Made by a program: the position numbers and the translations under genes. A stretch of DNA of 64,000 nucleotides from Bacteroidales bacterium (GTDB taxonomy: Bacteria; Bacteroidota; Bacteroidia; Bacteroidales; F082), in the NCBI GenBank assembly GCA_024400455.1, contig JAKSMU010000005.1:62001-126000 (forward strand), read 5' to 3'. Shown in pieces: positions 17,204 through 26,760 of this stretch; within the stretch, counting starts at the first letter, position 1; every line of letters starts with the position of its first letter. The notes beneath the pieces were generated by a model. That model searched no databases and had not been told where the DNA came from. It saw only the letters and a list, made by a program, of their open reading frames with translations.

Positions 17204-17241
17204 TTGTTATACCTTTGCGCTCAAATTACGAAACAATCAAT

Positions 17242-17964
17242 ATGACAATAGTAGAGCAGATATTAAATTATGCATTCATACAGAAGCAACCTTTCCGCAG
17301 ACGTGACTTGATGCAGTTTTTAGGTACCAACAATGTATCTGAAGCATCAGCTCATGTGCTGCTTAAACGCCTTGTGGAGCAAGGTAAACTGGTCAAGGCC
17401 GGATATGGTCTGTATGCTCTCCCCGAAAAAGAAAAAACAAATTTCATCTATAATCCTTCTGAAGAAGAGGTGAACCTAGCCACACAAATCAATAAGAATT
17501 TCCCCTTTGCCGACTTCTGCGTCTGGAAGCCCTCCATATTAGTTCCCTATATGCGCCATATTCCGGCACTAGGAATGACACTTATCGATGTGGAACGTGT
17601 TGCAATGGAATCGGTTTTCAACTTTTTGCAAGGGGATGCCCCTTCTATGTCCATACTACTAAACCCTACAGAACAGGAATGTGAGAGGTACATCACAACT
17701 GACAAGCTCTGGATTGTTCGTACTTTGGTCAACGAAGCTCCTATTACCAAGGTCAACGACACGCCCGTACCCACATTGGAAAAAATCTTGGTAGATGCCG
17801 CTGACGATAAGGAACTGATTTTTGCCCAAGGTGCTGAGCTTTACACGATTTATGAGGAAGCCTTCAGCAGCCACAATGTGAATCGCAGCCGTTTACTCCG
17901 TTATGCCGCACGTCGCCATCGTAAAGACCAGATACTCAAAATCATTAACACCATCGAATCATGA
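17242..17964 (+). CDS. abiEi: AbiEi-family antitoxin / transcriptional repressor
   Basis: A 240-residue protein starting at ATG 17242. An N-terminal winged helix (residues ~1-60: ILNYAFIQKQPFRRRDLMQFL ... LLKRLVEQGKLVKAGYGLYAL) is followed by an AbiEi-type C-terminal domain, as in DUF6577-like relatives. It overlaps the nucleotidyltransferase gene by 4 bp (ATGA). In type IV toxin-antitoxin systems the AbiEi protein both neutralises AbiEii and represses the operon through inverted repeats. A perfect 10-bp inverted repeat is present just upstream. Confidence 0.8.
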   Translation: MTIVEQILNYAFIQKQPFRRRDLMQFLGTNNVSEASAHVLLKRLVEQGKLVKAGYGLYALPEKEKTNFIYNPSEEEVNLATQINKNFPFADFCVWKPSILVPYMRHIPALGMTLIDVERVAMESVFNFLQGDAPSMSILLNPTEQECERYITTDKLWIVRTLVNEAPITKVNDTPVPTLEKILVDAADDKELIFAQGAELYTIYEEAFSSHNVNRSRLLRYAARRHRKDQILKIINTIES

Positions 17965-19028
17965 TACATCCAGATAGCAGAACTTTGGCATGGATTGAAA
18001 AAGTTGCCAAAGAAAACAACATTAAAGATGTAGCACTGGCCGAAAAGACCATCAGAGCCTTTTCATTACTTGAAGCATTAGTGCGATCAGGCTGCCCGCT
18101 ATTGTTCAAAGGCGGCACCGCTGAGATGTTGCACCTCAACAGTGCCAAACGGCTCTCAATTGATGTCGATATCATTTGCCCACCAGGCACGCAGATAGAA
18201 GATTATCTAAAGGTCTATTCGTCAGAATATGGTTTCGGCGAGGTGGAACTGGTGGAACGTATCTCCCGTTCTGACATCCCCAAGAAACATGCCAAATACA
18301 ACTATCAGGTATCCTATCCGGAAGGAGGAAAACAAGACAAGATCCTATTGGATGTATTGTTTGAGGAAAACCACTATTCCAACGTGGTCTCACTTCCAAT
18401 CGAGAGTCCCTTCCTCAAGACAGAAGGCGAACCTGTCATGGTCAATCTTCCCTGCCACCAAGATATGCTTGGCGACAAACTCACAGCATTTGCCCCTCAC
18501 ACTACAGGAATTCCTTTCTTTAAGGGAGACAAAGACTGCTCCATGGAAATCAACAAGCAGTTGTTTGATATAGCCTCCTTATTCGACATGACAGACGACT
18601 TGACGATTACTGCTGAAACCTTCCGCAAATTCGCTGCTGTCGAACTGCTTTATCGCAAGACAGACCCTTCAAAACTACAGGATGTGCTTGATGACATCTT
18701 CAACACTTCCCGTTGTATATGTTTCAGAGGAATGGAGAATCCCGAAGAATTCCAATTACTCCAGAACGGCATAGCCAAAGTGCGCAGTTTCATCCACAGC
18801 GAGAATAACTATAGTCTTGACCAAGCTATCGTCAACGCCTCCAAGGCCGCCTATCTCAGCAAACTCATCGAGAATGGAATAACCGAGGTACACCACTTCG
18901 CTCCAGGCAGCGAACAACAGTTGGCTGATGCCACTATCACAGAACCGCTGCCAACGAAGTTCAACAAGTTCAAGAAAAGCAACGTTGAGGCTTTCTTTTA
19001 CTGGAATGAAATAAATAAACTAATGTGA
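17961..19028 (+). CDS. abiEii: AbiEii-family nucleotidyltransferase toxin
   Basis: A 355-residue protein. Residues 49-53 (FKGGT) and R64-L-S-I-D-V-D70 give the GG-x(n)-SxDxD polymerase-beta-type nucleotidyltransferase motif of AbiEii/AbiGii toxins (DUF1814). Members inhibit growth by adding nucleotides to tRNA acceptor ends and act in abortive phage defence. The gene is translationally coupled to the upstream antitoxin through ATGA. The Detocs-like kinase gene starts only 13 bp after its stop, on the same strand. Confidence 0.85.
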   Translation: MIHPDSRTLAWIEKVAKENNIKDVALAEKTIRAFSLLEALVRSGCPLLFKGGTAEMLHLNSAKRLSIDVDIICPPGTQIEDYLKVYSSEYGFGEVELVERISRSDIPKKHAKYNYQVSYPEGGKQDKILLDVLFEENHYSNVVSLPIESPFLKTEGEPVMVNLPCHQDMLGDKLTAFAPHTTGIPFFKGDKDCSMEINKQLFDIASLFDMTDDLTITAETFRKFAAVELLYRKTDPSKLQDVLDDIFNTSRCICFRGMENPEEFQLLQNGIAKVRSFIHSENNYSLDQAIVNASKAAYLSKLIENGITEVHHFAPGSEQQLADATITEPLPTKFNKFKKSNVEAFFYWNEINKLM

Positions 19029-19041
19029 TTTATAAACATCT

Positions 19042-22000
19042 ATGGATAAAACTAAAGTAACCAAATGGATAGGGGTACTAAATAACCCGTCATATAGCAA
19101 ACGGGATGTGTTGGCGGCTATTCTCGAAGATTGCACTTACGATGAGTTAGAATCAATTTATAAAAGAAGTCCAAACTTGTTGAAAGGGTTGCTCTCTTTG
19201 TCTTATTTAAAAAGAACATCTTATAATCAGATATTCACCAGTAACGTCAAGCCTCGGCGAGAATTGAAGGATTTTATTGGTGTCGTGGCTTACGTTGTCA
19301 AACGCAATGCAGCCCTCATAAACAAATATATTGAGTATCGAATACGAGTTGAAAGAGCTATTTTGACCGGCCAATATGAACAAGCACGTCAATTGATAGA
19401 AACTATCAATACCACTATCAGCTATTCCTATTGGGCTGCCACGTGTTTGATTAAGATAGCACGACTTGAGAAAGGGCTGAATGAATGCACTGATTTTTAT
19501 AATCAACTATGCGATAATAATAATACCATTACACGTCAGATTTATTATTGTGCTTATCGTTCCTCTTCTCTAGATTTTATTGATGAAGAATTAAAACGAG
19601 TGTTGGTTCCTGAATCAATGGAATACAGCGAGTTCGTAAACAACTTCCTAATAACTCATTGTATGCCATATTGGGGAGTAAAGGAAGGTGAATGGATTTG
19701 TGCAGACACAAATTCTTCCATTATTGATTTTTATAATAACTTTTTGGTTTATCTTCCTAATCTGAACGAGTCAACTATTAATGATCCTTCGGTGCATTAT
19801 TATCTTAAGGAATTGAACTCATGTATTAACGACCCATATCTATCAAAAATTTGTTATCTATATAGAATAACTGAAACGCCAATTGTTGATATGGAGAGAA
19901 ATGCCATAACTGAAGCTTATCTAAAAAACGATTTTGGCAAAGTAATAGAAAAGGGAAGACCTTACCTTGAAAAAGCAGTTGATGATATTGAAATACAAAG
20001 TTATTATTTGAAATCATTACTACATCAAGGGGGTGAAATAAGCCAACCAGGAACTAATAGTCCTTTGATTGACAAGATTAAGTTTTACTATTTCAGCATT
20101 ATTTCACATTCGGAAAGTCAGGCCGCTTATAAACGACGGCTGCTCAATTTGTGTCGCTCCCAATATTATTTACAAGGCGTACGTCAGTTATATACGATAG
20201 TCGAAGGTATTGAATCTCTCAATATTTACAATCTTTTTCTTTCTACATGGAAACACACTCCTTTTAATACACCGCTAGATGTGTGTTTTTATGCTGACAA
20301 TAGTGTTCGATTAGAATATATAAATACTGTTTTTGGTACTAGTGATTATTGGAATCAGATTTTTAACCCGAATCATGACGTATTATCAAAAGATTTCTAT
20401 GAATTACCGCTCGCGTCCGAAGAAGGTGATAGGGTATTCAACTATTTAGTGACGAAATGGAACGATGGCGAAGTGGCACTGTATCTTAGAGATTCAGTAG
20501 CGACATTTCTTTTTGACCAGTTTTTAAGAAGAAAACAATATTTGCAAGGAGTATGCTTTTTCGTTGATAACAGACTTAAAGACAAAGGTTTAGTTATTGG
20601 AATAAGAGAAAATGAAGCGTTATCGAATCTGTACGATAACAAAGAATTAGCAAGAAAGATACCACTTGAATTATCAATATTTGCTGAAATGGTTGGAGCA
20701 GATGCAGACTCCATATATTTGATTTATAAAAAATACTTAAATCAATGCGGAGTTTCAAAAGCTTCGGAAGTTGTTATTAATGACGACAGCAAGCAGCGTT
20801 ATTTTTTAGAAAATGTGGCGGTTCCTAAAGTGATGACGTTACATGTGCGTATATTTAAGAGTGTGAGGGAGGTTATGGAAGAAAGAAGTGCTATTTGTTC
20901 GAATCTATATATGCGTTACCAAGATAAGCGTATGAATGATGAAATATCTGCCATCTGTCGTGACATTAAAATTCAGGAATTAAATAATCAAGTAAACGAA
21001 AGCAAGATTTATGTGGATGTTCAATCAATAAAAGAACATGAATCTGATGAAACGAGAACTCTATATGAGTTGTTTGCAACAGCTACTAATCAAGTGGCGT
21101 ATAAGGAGATTTTATATGGAGAGATATTGACACTTTTAGCTTCGAGAGTGGTTTCAACCGGAATCACATTTGTAGAAGTTAATGATAAAGGTAATGTAGT
21201 AGTGTCGGAAGGCTCGGTTGAGTTGGTTAATTACAGGAAAGATGTTCTGTCACAAATATTCTATAATATTAGAGATAAATTCCTTTTTAATCCAAAATAT
21301 GGATTAGATAATTATTTGAGCACGAGAATCAGACATGGCACATTGATTAATCAATTAAGAAATCATTTTGAAGAAAGTAATTTAGTTACAAACACTGTTG
21401 GTGGGGAATATACTAAAAATGATTATTGGATTAGTAATCAATTTAAGTTGAGGAGTAATGATACTTTACAATGTATAAAATTGTTTGAGTCTTTTTCAAA
21501 AGGTATTGATGAAATAATTACCGATATTAAGGATTCGTATATTCAAGTTAGGACAGAAGAGAATAATACCAAGGAATACGGTTGTTTCGATTTTGATAAA
21601 AAGTATTTTATCAATGATATTGATAGTCTGTTACTCAAGAATACACTAAACACATACGATGGTTATTTTTATGCAATAATTGATTGTTTATGGCAGAGAA
21701 CGGAGTGTTGTTTGGAAATAATGCGCGGGAAACTCAATGATGCTCAAAATAAAATGATAAGGCTGTTGCATTCTCTGCAAAAAGATGTTATAGATGTGGT
21801 CGGTGAAAACCATGCTAAAATAAATGATTTTAAAGATGCTATTAGTTATTGCCAAAATGAGATACAAAATGATTTTCAGATAGTAAACAAATGGTTCAAA
21901 AGAAGTAATTATGTAGATTTTGATTTCACTATTGGACAGGTAATAGACACAAGTTTGGGATTTATAAGTCGAAACAACACATATATGCCAAATCCGCAAG

Positions 22001-22416
22001 TTAACGTAGCCAGTACAACTGTTTTGCATGGCCAATATTTCGGTCCATTGTATGATATTTTCCATGATATATTAAACAATGCGCTAGACTATGAAAAATT
22101 ACATAAAATGAGGCAGAAATGGGTAATCGATGTTGCAGAAGAGGAAGGTTTTATGCTTATTAAAGTAAGTAATCCAATCAGAAAAGAAGATGTTGAATCG
22201 TTGAAACAAAAGGTGGATGATATCAATAAGGCGCCCAATGATATGCTGTATGAAGGAAAATCAAGAAAAGAAGGGAACTCGGGGTGTTTGAAGATATTCA
22301 ACGCAGTACATTATCACCTTGGCTCAAATAATAATCAATATCAAAATGAAATTGATGAAAACGAAAACACATTTGTAGTTAATGTTATCTTAGAACTTAA
22401 ACCCATAAAGAAATGA
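19042..22416 (+). CDS. dtcA: Detocs sensor kinase-like protein DtcA
   Basis: An 1124-residue cytoplasmic protein. Roughly the first 750 residues are helical and repeat-like, as a sensor module would be. Near residue 910 RLLHSLQKDVID is a plausible phospho-acceptor helix (H910). The C-terminus has a histidine-kinase-type ATPase fold: N-box DIFHDILNNALDY (~1003-1015) and a glycine-poor lid EGKSRKEGNSGCLKIFNAV (~1071-1089). The next genes encode a free receiver (overlap ATGA) and a receiver-nucleosidase fusion, which is the gene order of the defensive two-component system Detocs (Rousset et al. 2023). The coding region is clearly more AT-rich than the AbiE genes before it, suggesting a different origin. 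Confidence 0.8.
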   Translation: MDKTKVTKWIGVLNNPSYSKRDVLAAILEDCTYDELESIYKRSPNLLKGLLSLSYLKRTSYNQIFTSNVKPRRELKDFIGVVAYVVKRNAALINKYIEYRIRVERAILTGQYEQARQLIETINTTISYSYWAATCLIKIARLEKGLNECTDFYNQLCDNNNTITRQIYYCAYRSSSLDFIDEELKRVLVPESMEYSEFVNNFLITHCMPYWGVKEGEWICADTNSSIIDFYNNFLVYLPNLNESTINDPSVHYYLKELNSCINDPYLSKICYLYRITETPIVDMERNAITEAYLKNDFGKVIEKGRPYLEKAVDDIEIQSYYLKSLLHQGGEISQPGTNSPLIDKIKFYYFSIISHSESQAAYKRRLLNLCRSQYYLQGVRQLYTIVEGIESLNIYNLFLSTWKHTPFNTPLDVCFYADNSVRLEYINTVFGTSDYWNQIFNPNHDVLSKDFYELPLASEEGDRVFNYLVTKWNDGEVALYLRDSVATFLFDQFLRRKQYLQGVCFFVDNRLKDKGLVIGIRENEALSNLYDNKELARKIPLELSIFAEMVGADADSIYLIYKKYLNQCGVSKASEVVINDDSKQRYFLENVAVPKVMTLHVRIFKSVREVMEERSAICSNLYMRYQDKRMNDEISAICRDIKIQELNNQVNESKIYVDVQSIKEHESDETRTLYELFATATNQVAYKEILYGEILTLLASRVVSTGITFVEVNDKGNVVVSEGSVELVNYRKDVLSQIFYNIRDKFLFNPKYGLDNYLSTRIRHGTLINQLRNHFEESNLVTNTVGGEYTKNDYWISNQFKLRSNDTLQCIKLFESFSKGIDEIITDIKDSYIQVRTEENNTKEYGCFDFDKKYFINDIDSLLLKNTLNTYDGYFYAIIDCLWQRTECCLEIMRGKLNDAQNKMIRLLHSLQKDVIDVVGENHAKINDFKDAISYCQNEIQNDFQIVNKWFKRSNYVDFDFTIGQVIDTSLGFISRNNTYMPNPQVNVASTTVLHGQYFGPLYDIFHDILNNALDYEKLHKMRQKWVIDVAEEEGFMLIKVSNPIRKEDVESLKQKVDDINKAPNDMLYEGKSRKEGNSGCLKIFNAVHYHLGSNNNQYQNEIDENENTFVVNVILELKPIKK

Positions 22417-22862
22417 AGATTTTATTGGTAGAAGATGATGAGCATAAGATGAATGACATCATCACGTATTTAAAAACCATCATAAAAGATGTAATTATTG
22501 ACACGGCATATTCTATTGCAAGCGGTGTCGGAGCAGCAATTGACAACCAATATGATATAATCTTATTGGATATGAACATACCTAATTTTGATATTACCGA
22601 AACCAGTGATGGCGGTAAATCATATAAAAATGGTGGGGAAATAATCGTAAAAGAGTTGCTTGATGAAGATGTTGATTTCCGTTGTGCAATTGTTACACAA
22701 TATGAAACATTCAACAATGAAACGATAGATCAGATTGGTCAACGAATGAAAGAATTATGCGGTGATAACTATTTTGGTTATGTAAAATACAGCACGAGTG
22801 ATAATTCTTGGAAAGATTCCTTAAAAAAACTGATTGAACATGTTGAGAATACTCTTGATTGA
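22413..22862 (+). CDS. dtcB: Free receiver domain, DtcB-like
   Basis: A 149-residue single-domain receiver. The acidic pair is in VEDDE (residues 6-10), the phospho-acceptor is D53 in LLDMNIP, and a conserved threonine-type position lies in AIVTQYE. There is no output domain. In Detocs, DtcB is proposed to drain phosphate from the kinase as a buffer, so the effector is not triggered accidentally. It overlaps DtcA by 4 bp and the effector gene by 23 bp. Confidence 0.85.
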   Translation: MKILLVEDDEHKMNDIITYLKTIIKDVIIDTAYSIASGVGAAIDNQYDIILLDMNIPNFDITETSDGGKSYKNGGEIIVKELLDEDVDFRCAIVTQYETFNNETIDQIGQRMKELCGDNYFGYVKYSTSDNSWKDSLKKLIEHVENTLD

Positions 22863-24090
22863 TGATGACCCCCAAAAAGTGGCAAAATACCGTGAACTTT
22901 TGGTAGAGATGGATGAAATAAATCCTGATTGTGTTGCTGTGGCAACAAGTATCGAACAGGCAGAAGAATTTGTGTCAAAAGAACAGTATGACTTGGCTGT
23001 TTTGGATTTATACATCCCCATCAGATTTGGCGAAGAACCTTCTCCAGATAATGCAGTCGCATTTCTAAAAGATTTAAGTTCAGATGACGATTTGAAAATG
23101 CCATACAATGTTGTTGGCATAACGCGATGGAAAGATGCACCTACTAAATATAAAGATTTCTTTGACAATCATTTGTTGGCTTATATCCTTTACGAGCAGA
23201 CAAGTGATGACTGGAGAGAGAAGCTTAGAAATAAAATCAATTTCCTAATCAAAGCTCAAAAAAGTGTGAGCAATCAAGAGGTGTATGATTACGATGTGGC
23301 AATTATAAATGCTTTGCTTAATGAAAACAAAAAGGTACGCGAGGCTTTTGGTTCAGAAGGATGGTCAACTGTGGACATTCCTTCTGATAGATCTACAACA
23401 TACTATTCCAAAATAGTTACAAATAGCAAAGGTAACAGAATAAGAATTGTAACCTGTCATGCTTTACAAATGGCAAGTACTGCATCCGCCGCTCTTACAA
23501 CAAAGTTGTTGTATTATTTCCGTCCAAAGTATTTATTCATGACGGGTATTGCTGCAGCGGTTAATCGGAAAGATGCCAATCTAGGTGATATCCTAGTAGC
23601 GACCAAAGTGTGGGATGGAGCCAGTGGAAAGATTAAAACTGATGAAGAAGGAAATGATATCTTTTACCCTGATTACCACGAGTTGCCATTGGATACAGAT
23701 ATGGAGTCAGCTATCACTAAGCTAAAGCAAGACGAAAAATTACTGGATTCAATAGAAAAAGGATTTACATATATGACGGGAAAACCTAAAACAAGATTGC
23801 AGATTCATCTTGGCCCCATTGCTTCGGTTCCTGCTGTTTTATCAAGCAAAGAAGAGGTAGATAAGATCCAAAAGCATTGCAGAAAGCTGCTTGGAATAGA
23901 GATGGAAGGATATGGGGTTTTCTTTGCTGCCAGTAATTGTGTTCATCCCAGGCCAAAATACAAAGTGCTAATAAAATCCGTCTCAGATTATGCCGACCCT
24001 GAGAAATCTGACAATTATCAAGAATATGCCATGTACACTTCTGCCGAGTTTGCTAAGCACATTATTCTGAACGAACTCCAATACAAATAG
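22840..24090 (+). CDS. dtcC: Receiver-nucleosidase effector, DtcC-like
   Basis: A 416-residue protein starting at ATG 22840, inside the end of dtcB. Residues 1-~125 are a receiver (IDDD at 7-10; phospho-acceptor D56 in LDLYIP). Residues ~150-416 form a PNP/UDP-phosphorylase superfamily domain: MTGIAAAVN, the substrate-binding IEMEGYG segment (E354, E356) and the catalytic-type SVSDYAD (D383). Detocs effectors of this architecture cleave ATP to adenine and ribose-5'-triphosphate upon phage infection; that reaction is known for the family and inferred here. It is the last gene of the unit. Confidence 0.88.
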   Translation: MLRILLIDDDPQKVAKYRELLVEMDEINPDCVAVATSIEQAEEFVSKEQYDLAVLDLYIPIRFGEEPSPDNAVAFLKDLSSDDDLKMPYNVVGITRWKDAPTKYKDFFDNHLLAYILYEQTSDDWREKLRNKINFLIKAQKSVSNQEVYDYDVAIINALLNENKKVREAFGSEGWSTVDIPSDRSTTYYSKIVTNSKGNRIRIVTCHALQMASTASAALTTKLLYYFRPKYLFMTGIAAAVNRKDANLGDILVATKVWDGASGKIKTDEEGNDIFYPDYHELPLDTDMESAITKLKQDEKLLDSIEKGFTYMTGKPKTRLQIHLGPIASVPAVLSSKEEVDKIQKHCRKLLGIEMEGYGVFFAASNCVHPRPKYKVLIKSVSDYADPEKSDNYQEYAMYTSAEFAKHIILNELQYK

Positions 24091-25135
24091 TTATTTAAAC
24101 ACAAGTGTTTACAAACTGAATGTCAAATTGAACAACGATTTTTAGACATCCTATATAAGCCCAATCCCCGCCAAGGAGTTCCGCCCCCAGCGAAGCGTTT
24201 GTCTTGTGGCCGTCAGTGCTACGGGCTACCATTCCGCTACAGCCACGATTCGTGCCTCATTGTGGCCTTCGCTCCATTAACGCCTCTCCGCGCTACCGTC
24301 CCCTTCGCCTGCTCGCATCGCTTAGGTGGCTCCACATCGTATTCATCCCGTCAGCCGCACAAGCCAAAGCTGCTGCCATTCGCCGCTACGGTCACTCACA
24401 GGCGTTGCCAACGCAAACGAACTCCCTTAACTCTTACTGAGGGTTCGCGCTCTGACAACTATCTTCCGCTCCGACGGGCAGACAATAGCTCCGTAAACTC
24501 CGCTGTTGTCTGCTCGCTCCGCTACAGTCCGTCGTCAGGCCGCAAGGCTTCACCCACCGCAGTTGGTCGCCCGTCACCCACCCAAAAACGCCTGTGGGTT
24601 CCTCTCCGCGGCCAATGCCAGCAGCCGCGCCCCGTTATGATGAAACCACTCGATGATTCTTAAAAAAACCACTCCCACACTTGAACCTATTGCCCAACTG
24701 GTCATAGTCATAGTCACTGGTCATGGTTTTCCACTTCCCGAAACCGTCTGTCATGCTTTTTGTTGTCATTCTATCAACACTTCAATCTATTAGGTCTTTG
24801 TCAGCAAAGCAAAAAGCGGAATGGGGCTGTCCTCGTTCCTGCGGTAGCCCCATTCCACTTTTGCGCCGCTGCCAAAGTCACGGCGGCATCACCCTTTCTG
24901 CTCATTTGCCGCGGCAATAAGTCGCTGCTTCGACAGCGACACATTGCCACGCCAGCATCATTCCAACTTCCCACTCTCCACTTCCCACTTTCAACTTGAC
25001 GACCTGCCGCCTCCATATTCTCACAACACTCACGATAAAACAAAAAGCCCGCCAGCCGTCACTGACAATTCTTTGAAAGATTGTGATGATTACCACACGC
25101 TATAAAAGCTATGGAATCCATGAAAACTATTGACC
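24091..25135. other. Gene-free GC-rich stretch after the Detocs-like genes
   Basis: No frame here looks like a protein: compositions are proline/arginine/serine-rich and alternatives exist in several frames. It contains CCCCGCCAAGGAGTTCCGC (24166-24184) and GTCCTCGTTCCTGCGGTAG (24829-24847), both also found left of the AbiE genes, in the same order and orientation. Function unknown; a degraded or non-coding island segment. Confidence 0.5.
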
Positions 25136-25445
25136 AAAGCAGTCGCCTCGTTTTGGCAATTACAACGCTCCATCTTCTAAGAAAGCCCAGCGGCAACAAT
25201 GGGAATTGCTGACCCAAGTCGTTCCTTTGTTGGGTCAACAATTCCCGCCATTGCCGCTTCACACATGCCTTTCCTTATCGCCGTCGATAACGCAGATGAG
25301 GGAGGTTCGGCCTCCGTGCCTCCAGCCGAATTTCCCTCATCTGCAACATCGCCGTCGATATAATTGTGGTGAATAGCACACTAAACCTTTCTTTTGAAGG
25401 TTCCCAAATCCATCTTCTTAGAAAGAATAACGAGGCGGCTGCTTT
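25136..25445. repeat. 310-bp element with 17-bp terminal inverted repeats and nested hairpins
   Basis: Ends 25136-25152 and 25429-25445 are reverse complements with one mismatch (AAAGCAGTCGCCTCGTT at the left). Inside are a long hairpin (25190-25217 with 25230-25257, 23 of 28 paired) and a perfect 12-bp hairpin (GCAGATGAGGGA 25292-25303 with 25333-25344). The second hairpin is flanked by 12-bp direct repeats TCGCCGTCGATA (25278-25289, 25349-25360). A 17-bp direct repeat (25169-25185, 25409-25425; one mismatch) lies near the ends. No clear target-site duplication. Either a MITE-like element or a structured RNA closed by a long stem. Confidence 0.6.
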
Positions 25446-25633
25446 ATAAGACACAGGAAACCAACCGCACAAATCCCCGTCCGCAACCCCACCAACCACC
25501 CTTTAAGAACTACCAGCAACACATAACCCCTGCCTTTTGAAAGCGGTAAATCCCAACGCTCAACCAACCGCACAAAAAATGCAGGGGGAAAGCGGTGTTC
25601 TCTCCCGTCAGTCTTCTTGCGGTTGCAATGGTG

Positions 25634-25737
25634 CTGCCAAGGGTAAAATGCACGGCGATATAAAAAAATGCTGAGCGGCGCAAACGCTACGCCCAACCCT
25701 GAAGCCGTGCGCTTTTTTATGTCGCCGCCCTTGGCAG
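25634..25737. repeat. 104-bp long imperfect hairpin
   Basis: CTGCCAAGGG (25634-25643) pairs with CCCTTGGCAG (25728-25737), and GGCGATATAAAAAA (25654-25667) pairs with TTTTTTATGTCGCC (25713-25726, one mismatch). A 10-nt bulge sits on the left arm. The loop is GC-rich. From 25738 to 26318 there is only very GC-rich DNA with small GCGC hairpins and no convincing gene. Confidence 0.6.
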
Positions 25738-26318
25738 ACACCGCCGTCGCCCTTCGCTGCTGCGCTCCAGCCCGCTGCGTCGTTCCTCCTTGCTCGGTGC
25801 TCTCAGCGAGCGGTCGCCGCCTCCATTGCCAACCGCTTTCGCCTTCTGGTCGTTCGCTCGGCGCTTCCTGTGCCGCCCCCGCAACCCCCTTCTAAGGTGC
25901 GCTATCGCGCATATCTTCAGGGTGCGGCACCGCGCCTTTAGTTCAGCGCCCCTGCTGGGTCGCCCGCCCGCGGTCACTTGTCGGAGCGCTAAAGCGCATC
26001 GGGTTTTCTCACCGCCTACAGCCTGCCACCTCTGCCCACATGCCTCCACTGGTGCCAGTCCTCCAGCGGTTCGCCGCGCAAGGAAGCACCGCCCCCGCCG
26101 CTCCCTCGTTCCTCAGTCCGCGGACCCCTGTGGGCGGGGTCGGGCTCCCGGGCGCGACGGGGCGCACGTCTCCGTGGTGAAGTTTCTCCCAAAGTCCTGG
26201 GGTCTCTCTTTCGGTCTCTCCAGTCTGGAAGTAGGCTCAAGGCTGTTTTCCCCCTGCGTTTTTTTCTCCCAGCGCACGCCTCCACCCACCTTGCGTCCCC
26301 ACCCGCCACCCTATATAG

Positions 26319-26346
26319 AAAAACCCTACCGAGCGGCAGGGTTTTT
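26319..26346 (-). terminator. Intrinsic terminator of the M15 peptidase unit
   Basis: AAAAACCCT (26319-26327) pairs with AGGGTTTTT (26338-26346) around a 10-nt loop, 16 bp after the stop at 26363. On the minus strand it ends in a T-run. Confidence 0.75.
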
Positions 26347-26362
26347 CTTGACTTTTTGAAAA

Positions 26363-26728
26363 TCAGAAGGATAGTTCAAAATGCGGCTTATCGACGAACC
26401 GCTTCCAGTTGCCGCCCCAGACAATCCTGGCACCGACGGCATCAGCAGCTTTGAACATCAGATCTGCAAGCCGTCCGAATCCATCCCAATCGACCTTCTT
26501 CCTGTCCATCGTCAGCGGATAAAGGTCAACCGCCAACCCGTCAAGATGCTTCGATTGAAGCGTCTTAGACTTCCCAAGTTTATACATTTCCAACTGCCTT
26601 TCCTCAGTCCTCAGTCCTTCGGACACATTGAACGGAAAAGGACAGTCCTCGGCGCATTTCAGCACCACCGCCTTCAGGCGTGAATCCACGCCCTCCAGCC
26701 GTTCCATTGATTCCTTCGATAGTTCCAT
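26363..26728 (-). CDS. M15-family peptidoglycan peptidase, endolysin-like
   Basis: A 121-residue single-domain protein. SEGLRTEERQ, then SKHLDGLAVDLYP (H and D zinc ligands) and the C-terminal DKPHFEL (H ligand) form the M15 zinc site typical of phage L-alanyl-D-glutamate or VanY-like endolysins. There is no signal peptide, so release would need a holin or another route. It is downstream of a secreted thermonuclease gene on the same strand and opposite to two DUF6266 genes. Family assignment is firm; a role in lysis is inferred from context. Confidence 0.8.
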   Translation of the reverse strand: MELSKESMERLEGVDSRLKAVVLKCAEDCPFPFNVSEGLRTEERQLEMYKLGKSKTLQSKHLDGLAVDLYPLTMDRKKVDWDGFGRLADLMFKAADAVGARIVWGGNWKRFVDKPHFELSF

Positions 26729-26760
26729 AACTTTCCACTTTCAGTTTTCAACTTTGACAC

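Noticed and set aside
24199..24663. 154-residue frame in the GC-rich stretch after the Detocs-like genes
   Set aside because: Ser/Arg/Pro-rich composition, no domain, competing frames on the same DNA.
25418..26359. Several 100-190-residue frames on both strands between 25.4 and 26.4 kb
   Set aside because: They overlap strong inverted repeats and are a by-product of high GC content.
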